Origin: Berghia stephanieae
Taxonomy: Eukaryota > Mollusca > Gastropoda > Nudibranchia > Aeolidiidae
NCBI GenBank assembly: GCA_034508935.3
Contig: CM067445.1
Coordinates: 8,120,792-8,184,791 of the forward strand
Direction of reading: 5' to 3'
Length of the DNA stretch: 64,000 bases
Position 1 is the first letter of the stretch; the number at the start of each line of letters is the position of its first letter. The notes under the pieces were generated by a model, which saw only the letters and a program-made list of their open reading frames with translations, ran no database searches and was not told the DNA's origin. The position numbers and the translations under genes are program-made. This document shows positions 1-12,615 of this stretch, one piece after another.

Positions 1-780
1 AACCCCAACCCCCTGACAACATTACCCCTTGTTCTGAGTTTAAGAACATAGGCAAGTTATTGTTCTTAGGCCGAACTGGGCTTTTATGTTCTGTATCATT
101 CTATTTCACCCAGTTTCAACCCGTTGACATTTTAAATCCCAGCCCGTTGACATTCTAACTTCTCGTCAGGGCAAAAGTGGATACCAAATACTTAATAGTA
201 TTAGCTAACGAATGAAGCACTGAAAATATTGAGGACTTGGTATTAGTGTCCTTTATTAATCTTTAATATATTGACATCGTCTATGGAGATAAGTTTAAAT
301 GCAGGGGTTGTGCTTTTGGCTTTGGAATTAATTTGCGTGTTGTAAAGCCGCCAAATTCCATCCCGTCTATACAATTACCTCGTTTACTGCCAATTTGAAA
401 ACGCATTGAATTCGCCATGAATTAAATCTATCATTATGTCATACAGCTAGTCTACTCAAGACTGTACAACTTATAACAAAATTTTCTGAAGTTAAAGGAC
501 AGGTATCGACATCGTTCAAAAATTTTGGCTAAATTCAAGCTATTATTGATGGCACTCACTGAATTATCAAGATTATAACATTTTTTTTATAAAACTGCTT
601 CTTAACAGATACAGAAATTTGGTGTTGGTTTTTTTTTCTTGCGCTGCTTATACTATTATGACTAATATAATATTTTGACAAATTGAATACTAGTCATTTA
701 AAACAAATAGTTACTGAGTGCTTACCCACTATTATAAATTGAAAAAAAAATGTAAAAAAGGCAAAACACACGTAGACACA
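1..780. other. Unique AT-rich sequence, no feature seen
   Basis: I find no gene, tRNA or recognisable repeat here. The small open frames that start near 694-722 on the minus strand are only translations of the neighbouring CA tract. Confidence 0.5.
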
Positions 781-785
781 CAATA

Positions 786-839
<54 letters not shown>

Positions 840-1150
840 TCAAACAAAAGCAGGGAAAATACCAACAAGAGAAAACATAAAAAAGAACAATAACCCCCCC
901 CCCCCCTCCAAAAAAAAAAACAAAAAAAAAGAAACCAAAACAAAGAAAACCTGCCGAATCTTCCTCTGTGCCTAGCCAACCCAAACTCTCGAGCAGGTAT
1001 TTGAATTGGATACTTACCAATAGGAGAACACGACAATTGTTCCTTATAAGAAATCAATCACCATTCTGGAATAAAAATCATATCCCAGAAGAAAAAAACA
1101 AACAAAAAAACCCCACGAAATTAACACACACACACACACACACACCTCAA
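781..1150. repeat. CA microsatellites and A/C-rich low-complexity DNA
   Basis: A (CA)n run at about 785-837, a C-run at 893-907 followed by A-rich sequence, and a second (CA)n at 1122-1146. The open frames crossing it are simple-sequence artefacts. Confidence 0.95.
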
Positions 1151-1874
1151 AAAAAAACACACATAACTGATTATTTGACTCACAAACAGAGGAGGTGGGG
1201 TTTGTGAAACATTTAAGATGATACGGATATATCATGTAATTACGTGGATTCGAATCCAGCTCAGTAAAAGCAAAAACGGAATATTGCCCAGCTTTAGTGT
1301 GAAGGACGAATAGTGCAAGCAACATGATTTGTCCGTACGTACGGCAACCACGGTTGAAGCTATTCGACCTTAAGGACGAATAGGGCTACCCTAACAAAAA
1401 AAAAGCTTTCAGTATACAAGACCATGGTGCAATGTAGAAACGATAATTACAGAATTTACCATTTCTATCAACAAAATGTTTTGCAACAAAAAAGTAAAAC
1501 AGGATTTAAGTCGTGTCTTTTTGAGGACATTAGAAGTGCCTGGTAGGACAGATTATACAATCCTAGTTTTAATAAAAACACTTATTTGAAAGTTTGGCCT
1601 TCAAATATCTCAAACCTGGGACTTCAAGAGAGCGTTTTTGCCAAGATGGCAGTCCTTTTAATCAATCGATATTTGAAGGATGAGTTTTCAGGCCAAAATT
1701 TTTACAACATTTTTTATTTCAGAGTGTGACAAAGCAATAAAACATTGGTTTTCGCTACGACTAATTTTCCAACCAAATTACAAAAACCTACGACTTAATG
1801 AGTCTGAAACCTTTTCCCTGTCTATTATGAATGATTGAAATGTGTTCAAATAAACCCCCAGTAATCTGATTGGC

Positions 1875-2022
1875 GAAACCTGGCGAAGGACCATGGAGAA
1901 AGAATTAAAGGAAGCAGGCCTGTCCTGGAATACAGCCACCGCAAAAGCAGCCGATTGCAAAAAATGGAGATGTCTGGTGGATGCCCTATGTGCCTCAAGG
2001 CCCGAAGAGGATTAAGTAAGTA
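1875..2022 (+). mobile_element. 5'-truncated LINE 3' tail with 15-bp TSD
   Basis: Bases 1878-2015 encode TWRRTMEKELKEAGLSW followed by CKKWRCLVDALCASRPEED and a stop. This pattern is typical of the C-terminus of LINE reverse transcriptases. A short (TAAG)n tail follows. Perfect 15-bp direct repeats, AGTAATCTGATTGGC, flank it at 1860-1874 and 2023-2037. The intact coding tail and TSD point to a fairly recent, heavily 5'-truncated insertion. The clade is uncertain. Confidence 0.8.
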
Positions 2023-2065
2023 AGTAATCTGATTGGCTCCTCTCACTCATCTGAATCCACAAACA

Positions 2066-2071
2066 TTTATT
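2066..2071 (-). promoter_or_regulatory. ABCF3 polyadenylation signal (AATAAA)
   Basis: On the minus strand AATAAA lies about 22 nt after the ABCF3 stop codon. If used, the 3' UTR would be very short. No other canonical hexamer is as close. Confidence 0.5.
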
Positions 2072-2092
2072 CTATATACACATCATCAATCA

Positions 2093-5000
2093 TCAATTGC
2101 TCTCCAGTTCCCGTTGGACTTGAACCTTGTACTCATCAATTCCTCCGTCCAGTGATAACACTTTTCCTCCCGTCACCACCCACAGTTCCTTACAGATGTG
2201 TCGTATAAGTCGTTCGTCGTGAGACACCAGTATAACACCACCCTGCAGGAAGTTAAAAAAATGTATTATTGTATAACACCATAGTGTACAGGGTAAAAAA
2301 TAATATTGATAAACAAAATCTTGCCTGAACACAAAAATAACCTATCAAACAACTCTACAATGTCAAAATAATCAGCCATCTTGTTAATTAAAGGTTATTG
2401 ACCTTGTCTACAAAAGAAACAGTTCAAAATCCCTAAAACAGGATTCAAACCAATGTCTTAGATGACAAGACAAGGTCTTATCCACTCAGCCACCCCATCC
2501 CCAGTAAAGATTTATAACTTTGCCAATGGGCTTGATTAAATGAAAAGCCTATTCAAATTGTCCCATCCAAAACTCATCTTATTGTTTATATTTAAATGAG
2601 AATGAATTTAATTAAAAAATATAAATAAAGCCAGAAAAATTTAAGAGTAAACAAGAATTTTATTCTTCTTTTAATTTGTGAAAATCAACATCCATTTAAA
2701 GACTTACATTGAATCGATTCAAAGCGTCGCCTAAAGCTTCAATGGTTTCCATGTCCAGGTGATTTGTCGGTTCATCAAGGATGAAGAAATTTGGACTGAA
2801 AGAGAAACAAATAAATGTGGTAGGTACACCCTTTAGAAATGGAGAGTAAATTCATATACCTTTTATCGATTTAATTCAAAACATCTGCATAAATATCGTA
2901 ATTGTAATTGTAATCAAGAAAAACATGTTGAAATAATATGTTTTATTCTTCTGATATTCCTTATTTCTTTCTATAGTCTTGGATTCATTCACAGACAACA
3001 TTTGGGATATTTTTTTTTAATCTCCACTTAAATGAAGATGTGATAATGGTGATGATGATGGTGACGATGATAATGATGCACGATGGTGATGGTGGTGAAA
3101 ATGGGGGTGCTGCTGACATGATGATGGTGGCATTAGTGGTGTAGGTAATGATGATGATGTTTTTTTTCTTTTAAAGGAATAAGAACAAAAATCAGTTTGA
3201 AACAAACTCTTACTTGGTCATACTCATGACAGCAAAGGCAACGCGACTCTTCTGACCCCCGGACAAACTGGACACGGGTCGAAGGGCCAGATCACCTGTT
3301 ATGCCAAATGATCCCAGTTTGCCACGGTAGATTTCTTGTGTTTGACCTGATGACGGGAAAGGACATTTTATTGTCAAGATCAAACACAATAATGATAAAA
3401 TGGACATGGATATGCGTATTACTGGAACCAAGATCGTGTGGCCACAAAACAGGAAATGCTTTAAGGATATTTTACAGGACACGGAAAAATTCAAACAAGA
3501 ATTGAAATATTTCATACTGTTGAAATTGCATTTTGGATGTGCAAACATTTTCGTTGACGGATGCTTTTGTAAGAAAATATAGAAAAGATGCATTGTTGAA
3601 ATGATTGGACGAGAGCTGAATCTTTCAATGAATGGGTAGGGTACAGTACTGTGCTCACTGTGTTCTACTTGAATGGATAGGATACTACAGTACAGTGCTC
3701 ACTGTGTTCTACTTGAATGGATAGGATACTACAGTACAGTGCTCACTGTGTTCTACTTGAACATGGGCTACTCCATAAAATCTGTACTTCAATCCTAATA
3801 ATAATAGTTCTGGCTTTTTATTTTCCCCATCATATCGTCATCCTACTTTTCTCCCACAGCAATAAAAGGGTTACCTACAGTAATAAAGGGTTACCCACAA
3901 TAATAAATGGTTACCTACAGTAATAAATGGTTACCTACAGTAATAAAAGGGTTAACTATAGCGGTAAAAGGGTTACCTATAGCAGTAAAATGGTTATCTA
4001 TAGCTGTAAAAGTATTACCTATAGCAGTAAAAGGGTTATCTATAGCTGTAAAAGCATTACCTATAGCAGTAAAAGGGTTATCTATAGCTGTAAAAGCATT
4101 ACCTATAGCAGTAAAAGGGTTATCTATAGCTGTAAAAGCATTACCTATAGCAATAAAAGGGTTATCTATAGCTGTAAAAGCATTACCTATAGCAATAAAA
4201 GGGTTATCTATAGCTGTAAAAGCATTACCTATAGCAATAAAAGGGTTATCTATAGCTGTAAAAGCATTACCTATAGAAGTAAAATGGTTACCTATAGCAG
4301 TAGAAGGATTACCTACAACAATAAAAGGAATACCTACAACAGTAAAATATTTACCTACAATAGTAAAATGAAAGGGTTACCAACAGCAATAAAAGGGTTA
4401 CATTTACATACAACAGTTAAACGGTTACCTACAGCAGTAAAAAGGGTTACAAACAGCGGTAGGAGGATTACCTGGAAACCTTGAAGCCAAAAGCTGCACA
4501 GAATTAAGATCCATTTCTAACTGATCCACATGGTGCTGGCTGAAATAGCCAATACGAAGCTGGCGATGAGCATGTCGATATCCACTAATTGGCTCCCTTT
4601 CTCCCAACAAAAGTTTGAGAAGAGTTGTCTTCCCTGCTCCATTGTCTCCTACCTTTTTCGAGGAGAGAAAAGTCAAATAGAATACAAGGCTTACAGTAGC
4701 TGTGGACAGTAAAAAGTCATGGATAAAAATGAAGAGAAATTTTTATTAAAGGCTACAATACCAAACACCGATGGGCTCAAAACCTTCTTTCAGCCAATAA
4801 CAAAACAAAACAAAAATTTTTTTTAACACATCACATCAAAGTTAGATGGCAAAAAGTTCTTGGCATGACCAATCTGGAAAGGCGACGGAGATGACATTAC
4901 ATCATGGTTTTTTTTTTTTTCCAATTGTGTGTGTACGTGTGTGTGTGTATGGGGGAGGGGAGAGCAGTCAAGGTTATTTTCCCAATTGCATGCAGGGTAT

Positions 5001-8000
5001 CGGCCACTCTGTCAATGTTTCTCCTTTCCAGTTGTGATTGCAAGCTGGGCCTGATAGATCTGGTCGGAAATGCTGATTGTAATTGTAATAGAGTGATATG
5101 ACCCACTCCTTGTGTCTGTAGTGAACACAACTCACTTTTGTCCTATTGTCTGGTGAACATCATTCACTCTCCGTGAACGTATCACTGATGGTCTTACCTT
5201 TCTCCTCTTTCTCCCCTCCCTGGATTGTTTTACCTATCATTCTATCTCTTACTCTCCCTTTTCTCCTCTCTATCTTCCTTCCTTTATTCCTCTTCCTCCC
5301 AAAACTGATTGGGAGAGACAATTACTGACTAAAATCACAAGACCAATTTAGTAACCCTAATCTTTCCGTCTCTAAGCCTTGAAGAGCTAATATGTACCTT
5401 GTGACTAATCATCTGATCATAATCTGAAATGTGGTGTGCCACAGGGATCAGTATTGGGTCCAGTTCTTTTTATAATGTACATGAAACCCCTTGGATCAAT
5501 TTTTTCTGATTTTAGTCTACATTACCTATTTTAAGCAGTCGATAGTCAAATCTTTAAGTCAGCAACTAAACTTAACAATAGTAAAACTGAAATAATCCTT
5601 ATTGCTAGGCCAGCAATTCTTAAAGATGTAGAATGTGCATCAATGGTTTTAGGAAGGTCTAATTAAAACTGCTAAGGTTGTTGAAATCTGGGTGTATTTA
5701 TTGATTCAGATTTGTCTTTTACCAGCCAAGTAAATCATATCTTAAGGTTAATGTACATGGAAATGAGAAGAATAAGAAGGGTAGACATCTCCTTACAAGA
5801 GACAACTTAGCCTTATTCCTTAATTCTCTAATCCTGTCAAAGCTAGATCATTGAAATTCTCTCGTCTCTTCTATAAATATAGACATAATAAAATCCCTTC
5901 AGGTAGCCCAGAACGATGCTGCCGGGCTTATTTACAGAAACAGGAGAGATCAATCAGCATTGGGTTTGCTAAAGAGAACTCCCTGGCTTCCCGTTGAGAA
6001 ATGTACAGAATATAAAATCTGAACTATTGTTTTTAAACTATTGCACTCTGATTGTCCTGGATACATTAATGACATGCTTAGATTCTACATCCCATACTGA
6101 TTAAAATATGATAATCAGATTCATGTGAAGCCAAAAATGACTGGTAAAATTGGCGAGCATGTGTTTGAATATTCGGCACCCCTTATCTGGAACTCCCTTC
6201 CAAGATATATCAGAGGCGTAATATGCAATTTCTTTAAAAAACATCTTAATATGTTTCCTTTTCATATGTAATAATTAGAATTATATTGCTTAATTTCATA
6301 TTGCAATGCATGAGTGGTTGTATATTGAGTTTGAGTGAAAGTTGTCACATTACTGTTAAGCGCTTAGAACTTGTTGAGATTCGGGTAAAGCGCTATACTA
6401 AAAAACAATAATTTTTTTATAGGTTAGTTTGTTTCAAGGGGTTACTTTGCCTCAAGGGTTACTTTGTCTCAGGGAAAACTTTGTCTCAAGGTGATTTTGC
6501 CTCTTTAGATTTGGACAAATTAGATATGTCAGTTTTGTGACAAATATTTTCTTGATAAAAAATCAGTCCTCTAACAAGTATGAGAATACCCAAAAGCTCC
6601 AAATCAGTCGAGGCAACGTTACCCCATTTGATGGGACAGCAATGTTACTCCATTTGATGGAGAGCAAACTTTACCCATTTGATGGACAGCAATGTACTCC
6701 ATTTGATGGACAGCAATGTTATCCACCCATTTGATGGGACAGCAATGTTACTCCATTTGATGGGAGAGCAACGTTACCCCATTTGATGGGACAGCAATGT
6801 TACCCCATTTGATGGGACAGCAATGTTACCCCATTTGATGGGACAGCAATGTTACCCCATTTGATGGGACAGCAATGTTACCGGACACCCATTTGATGGG
6901 ACAGCAACTTTACCCCATTTGATGGGACAGCAACGTTACCCCATTTGATGGGACAGCAACGTTACCCCATTTGATGGGACAGCAACGTTACCCCATTTGA
7001 TGGGACAGCAACGTTACCCCAGTTGATGGGACAGCAACGTTACACCATTTGATGGGACAAGCCGATACAATTAAGACTCACGATACAAATTCTGGACTCC
7101 ATGTTGGCGTTGACACAACACTTGTCAAAGAGGACCTTGCTCTGGTCGTAGTAGAAAACCACATCATCCAATTGTAGAACGGAAGCATTTAATTTGTCAC
7201 ATTCTGGAAATCTTAAATGGAAGAAATAAGTAAAAGTTAATGATAGTTAGTTTGAAATTATTACAGTGAACAGCTTAAGTCAATGATGCGAAGAAACACG
7301 TACATAAGAAGATGATGGTTGAGAAGAAGATGAATGTTGATGAACGGTTGACATGGGATTTGGCAAGAACTACAGTGCTGCCAACCCTGGCCCATGTAAG
7401 TGTGAACAATGGAGAGCCAACATGAATAAGATTTTGAAAAAATGTGTGCAATCCTACAAAACTATAATTAGCACTACATCTGAGCAGGCAATATTATGAT
7501 AGATATTTAAATTAATGAATAAACTCATTATAGACCATATAAATAGTATTGACTACCAGAATCCAGTATAAATCTGATATGACCTTGCCAGATAATATTG
7601 TATTGAACTCCACATATGAACTTCTGGATCTGGAAACAGAATCAAGTGTTAAAGTACACTAAAACAGTGTATGATTGTTAAAATGCTTAAATGATAAAAA
7701 ATATAATAAGGCTGACAATCCTCAGTAAAATGCATTAAATGAACAAAAATACATAAGAATACGCATTTTTACATGAGGTTGGCACCACTGGAGCTGCATG
7801 GAGGAATGGAGATGACAAATAAAGATGTCATGAATCATCTTGCACTAAGTGACTAAGTAGCAGGTAATAAAAAATTAACATTTAATCTTGCTGACAGATA
7901 GGAACAAACAAACTGATATGAAAAGATCAAAACTTACTTTAGTATTACATCTGTTTCCTTTTCAATGGCCTTCAATACAGGTCTGAGAACAAGATCAAAA

Positions 8001-11000
8001 TACACACACAAAAATTCATTTATTTCAAAAGATATCTTTTGGATTAAAACCACTTTTTAAAAAGCATTAGTATTTATTTCCACAGTAACGTTTACATAAC
8101 TATCACTGTTCCTCTTCATATACAAAGGGAATCCCAACAGCTGTTTTGTTTGTTTTTGTTTTTAAGGGTTTTACGGCGCTTGCAACACATTTAGGTTATA
8201 TCAGCACCAGTAAAAAGGAAGAAAATGGGATAGTAAACAGTTCTATAATTACAATTAAAGCACCCGAGAGAAAGAAAGACAAAAGGGGAACTGGGAACAA
8301 ATAGGGATCAGATGTAGATCCCAAGAGCATACCACCAATGTACTTAGTTTGAGATCACCTAAAAGTCTCACCCGGACACAAGCACAAAATCCAACAAAGA
8401 GGAATATACTCAAATTCTTACATTATACATTCAAAATAACAAATATAATAATACATAGCAGAGAGATGATTTACAAAAGATATCATCTCCCAAAACAATA
8501 ACTATGCATTTGACTGTTTCCCTCCCAGCCAGGACAAAACCAAGTAATATCATTCCAAGACAGAGACAGAAAGCATGTTGGAAAACATATAAGGGGATAG
8601 AAGATTCAGTATATACCTTCCTGCCCACTATGGGAGGTCAGGAACCCCACCCAGCCAACAGCTCAGCATGAAAAGATACCGGGATGGACCCCAAGTGAAG
8701 TCATATTTTTTTTTCCAGACTGCCCAAGCAGTGGTTGAGTAGATGGGTCTGTTAGATCTGGCAGAAAGTACTTTGCAATAGACTAGCAAACTATCAAAAC
8801 TGTAGCAAGCAATTGTTTTTGTTTGTTTCAAACTTGGGATAAACTCTAGCTCCATGGGCCTCATGGCTCTGAAGGACGACTTCGTGTACAAAACAACAAC
8901 TTGAACTTAAGCCTTTATATAGCGCAATATCCACTAAACATGCTCAAAGCGCTTTACAAGGGGTCTCTGGCCAACAGCAACACATAACATTTAGAATGGG
9001 TCATGACGCCTGTTAGGCTGTCCCCGCGGAAAATTGCAAATGAAAACCCAAAGAATTGCACCCAAAATTCCAAAATTGCATGCAAAAATTGCAAGGAAAA
9101 ATTGCAAGATATGAAGTGAATAGAAAAGTGCCAGAAGACAATAGAGAATAAAAAATTTTTCGCGGCGGTGGTGGGGTTTGAACCTGCGACCTTATTGGTA
9201 CGACAACTCCGCCTGGCAGGTGAGAGCGTGGCTCTACCGTGTGAGCTATCCACGAACACAAAAATATTCGTTTCAAACTCAAAGTCATTACTAGATCCCT
9301 CTCTCACCCACTTCTTGAGACCGCCGATTCGTTCGTACACCACCATCGCGAATAATTTTGACCAGCAGTTAAGCTTAATAGCCAATATTCTCAACACAAA
9401 CATATAACATAGAAACGATTGAGACATTGAGTATGCTCCGGTGTATGGGGTGAATTTTTAATTCAGAAAAGTGAGTGGAGCAGGCACTTATGTTGGTAAC
9501 AACAAGATATGAAGTGAATAGAAAAGTGCCAGAAGACAATAGAGAATAAAAATTTTTTCGCGGCGGTGGTGGGGTTTGAACCTGCGACCTTATTGGTACG
9601 ACAACTCCGCCTGGCAGGTGAGAGCGTGGCTCTACCGTGTGAGCTATCCACGAACACAAAAATATTCGTTTCAAACTCAAAGTCATTACTAGATCCCTCT
9701 CTCACCCACTTCTTGAGACCGCCGATTCGTTCGTACACCACCATCGCGAATAATTTTGACCAGCAGTTAAGCTTAATAGCCAATATTCCCAACACAAACA
9801 TATAACATAGAAACGATTGAGACATTGAGTATGCTCCGGTGTATGGGGTGAATTTTTAATTCAGAAAAGTGAGTGGAGCAGGCACTTATGTTGGTAACAA
9901 CAAGATATGAAGTGAATAGAAAAGTGCCAGAAGACAATAGAGAATAAAAATTTTTTCGCGGCGGTGGTGGGGTTTGAACCTGCGACCTTATTGGTACGAC
10001 AACTCCGCCTGGCAGGTGAGAGCGTGGCTCTACCGTGTGAGCTATCCACGAACACAAAAATATTCGTTTCAAACTCAAAGTCATTACTAGATCCCTCTCT
10101 CACCCACTTCTTGAGACCGCCGATTCGTTCGTACACCACCATCGCGAATAATTTTGACCAGCAGTTAAGCTTAATAGCCAATATTCTCAACACAAACATA
10201 TAACATAGAAACGATTGAGACATTGAGTATGCTCCGGTGTATGGGGTGAATTTTTAATTCAGAAAAGTGAGTGGAGCAGGCACTTATGTTGGTAACAACA
10301 AGATATGAAGTGAATAGAAAAGTGCCAGAAGACAATAGAGAATAAAAATTTTTTTCGCGGCGGTGGTGGGGTTTGAACCTGCGACCTTATTGGTACGACA
10401 ACTCCGCCTGGCAGGTGAGAGCGTGGCTCTACCGTGTGAGCTATCCACGAACACAAAAATATTCGTTTCAAACTCAAAGTCATTACTAGATCCCTCTCTC
10501 ACCCACTTCTTGAGACCGCCGATTCGTTCGTACACCACCATCGCGAATAATTTTGACCAGCAGTTAAGCTTAATAGCCAATATTCTCAACACAAACATAT
10601 AACATAGAAACGATTGAGACATTGAGTATGCTCCGGTGTATGGGGTGAATTTTTAATTCAGAAAAGTGAGTGGAGCAGGCACTTATGTTGGTAACAACAA
10701 GATATGAAGTGAATAGAAAAGTGCCAGAAGACAATAGAGAGGCCAGGCGGAGTTGTCGTACCAATAAGGTCGCAGGTACAAACCCCACCACCGCCGCGAA
10801 AAATTTTTTATTCTCTATTGTCTTCTGGCACTTTTCTATTCACTTCATATCTTGTTGTTACCAACATAAGTGCCTGCTCCACTCACTTTTCTGAATTAAA
10901 AATTCACCCCATACACCGGAGCATACTCAATGTCTCAATCGTTTCTATGTTATATGTTTGTGTTGAGAATATTGGCTATTAAGCTTAACTGCTGGTCAAA

Positions 11001-12584
11001 ATTATTCGCGATGGTGGTGTACGAACGAATCGGCGGTCTCAAGAAGTGGGTGAGAGAGGGATCTAGTAATGACTTTGAGTTTGAAACGAATATTTTTGTG
11101 TTCGTGGATAGCTCACACGGTAGAGCCACGCTCTCACCTGCCAGGCGGAGTTGTCGTACCAATAAGGTCGCAGGTTCAAACCCCACCACCGCCGCGAAAA
11201 AATTTTTATTCTCTATTGTCTTCTGGCACTTTTCTATTCACTTCATATCTTGTTGTTACCAACATAAGTGCCTGCTCCACTCACTTTTCTGAATTAAAAA
11301 TTCACCCCATACACCGGAGCATACTCAATGTCTCAATCGTTTCTATGTTATATGTTTGTGTTGAGAATATTGGCTATTAAGCTTAACTGCTGGTCAAAAT
11401 TATTCGCGATGGTGGTGTACGAACGAATCGGCGGTCTCAAGAAGTGGGTGAGAGAGGGATCTAGTAATGACTTTGAGTTTGAAACGAATATTTTTGTGTT
11501 CGTGGATAGCTCACACGGTAGAGCCACGCTCTCACCTGCCAGGCGGAGTTGTCGTACCAATAAGGTCGCAGGTTCAAACCCCACCACCGCCGCAAAAAAA
11601 TTTTATTCTCTATTGTCTTCTGGCACTTTTCTATTCACTTCATATCTTGTTGTTACCAACATAAGTGCCTGCTCCACTCACTTTTCTGAATTAAAAATTC
11701 ACCCCATACACCGGAGCATACTCAATGTCTCAATCGTTTCTATGTTATATGTTTGTGTTGAGAATATTGGCTATTAAGCTTAACTGCTGGTCAAAATTAT
11801 TCGCGATGGTGGTGTACGAACGAATCGGCGGTCTCAAGAAGTGGGTGAGAGAGGGATCTAGTAATGACTTTGAGTTTGAAACGAATATTTTTGTGTTCGT
11901 GGATAGCTCACACGGTAGAGCCACGCTCTCACCTGCCAGGCGGAGTTGTCGTACCAATAAGGTCGCAGGTTCAAACCCCACCACCGCCGCGAAAAAATTT
12001 TTATTCTCTATTGTCTTCTTGCACTTTTCTATTCACTTCATATCTTGTTGTTACCAACATAAGTGCCTGCTCCACTCACTTTTCTCAAGGAAAAATTGCA
12101 AATTTAAGACTTTGTTTTCAATAAACAGCGCACAATAATTTATTCTTGCTTTAATTCTATGACAAACACAGTCCACCAATTTTAGTCAGTATGTATTATA
12201 CAGTATTGTGTCCATAAATTACATTGATATTGACATGGCAAACTCAGAAAAGATATATTATGCCAGGTATATACAGGGGATGCCACCAGAAGGTTTTGAA
12301 AAAACCCAAAAAACAACACTTTTACACTATAATATTATTATTATTATTATTAGTATTATTAATATCATTATTATTAAAATTTTATTATTATTATTATTAA
12401 TATCATTATTATTAAAATTTTATTATTATTATTATTATTATTATTATCATATTTCCAAGTACATCTATACATCATAATAATACAGTGGAACTCTGGAATA
12501 ACAAGGTCGAGGGGACCGACCATAAAAACTTTTTATTTCCGAGTTACATGAATCTATGTTTATGGTAGCATATTAAACACCCAT

Positions 12585-12615
<31 letters not shown>

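Noticed and set aside
1235-1265. T-arm-like GTGGATTCGAATCCAGC suggesting a tRNA
   Set aside because: No A box or acceptor pairing nearby. The motif is simply palindromic.
3907-4484. Two long frames of about 154 and 185 codons with repeated KGLSIAV and KSITYS
   Set aside because: The 21-bp minisatellite is a multiple of three, so any stop-free frame stays open. It is intronic.
3857-7058. CRISPR-like arrays
   Set aside because: The repeats are contiguous minisatellites without unique spacers, in an animal intron.
11875-12000. tRNA genes in the family T heads
   Set aside because: A and B boxes are good, but the spacing is too long and the anticodon and acceptor stems do not close.
9108-12085. 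Hammerhead ribozyme in the family T unit (retrozyme)
   Set aside because: GAAAC is present once per unit, but no CTGANGA partner was found on either strand by eye.
9168-12138. Repeated open frames (79, 103 and 120 codons) with perfect copies
   Set aside because: They follow the 398-bp unit, occur on both strands and overlap the tRNA-like promoter. They have no domain and shift between units.
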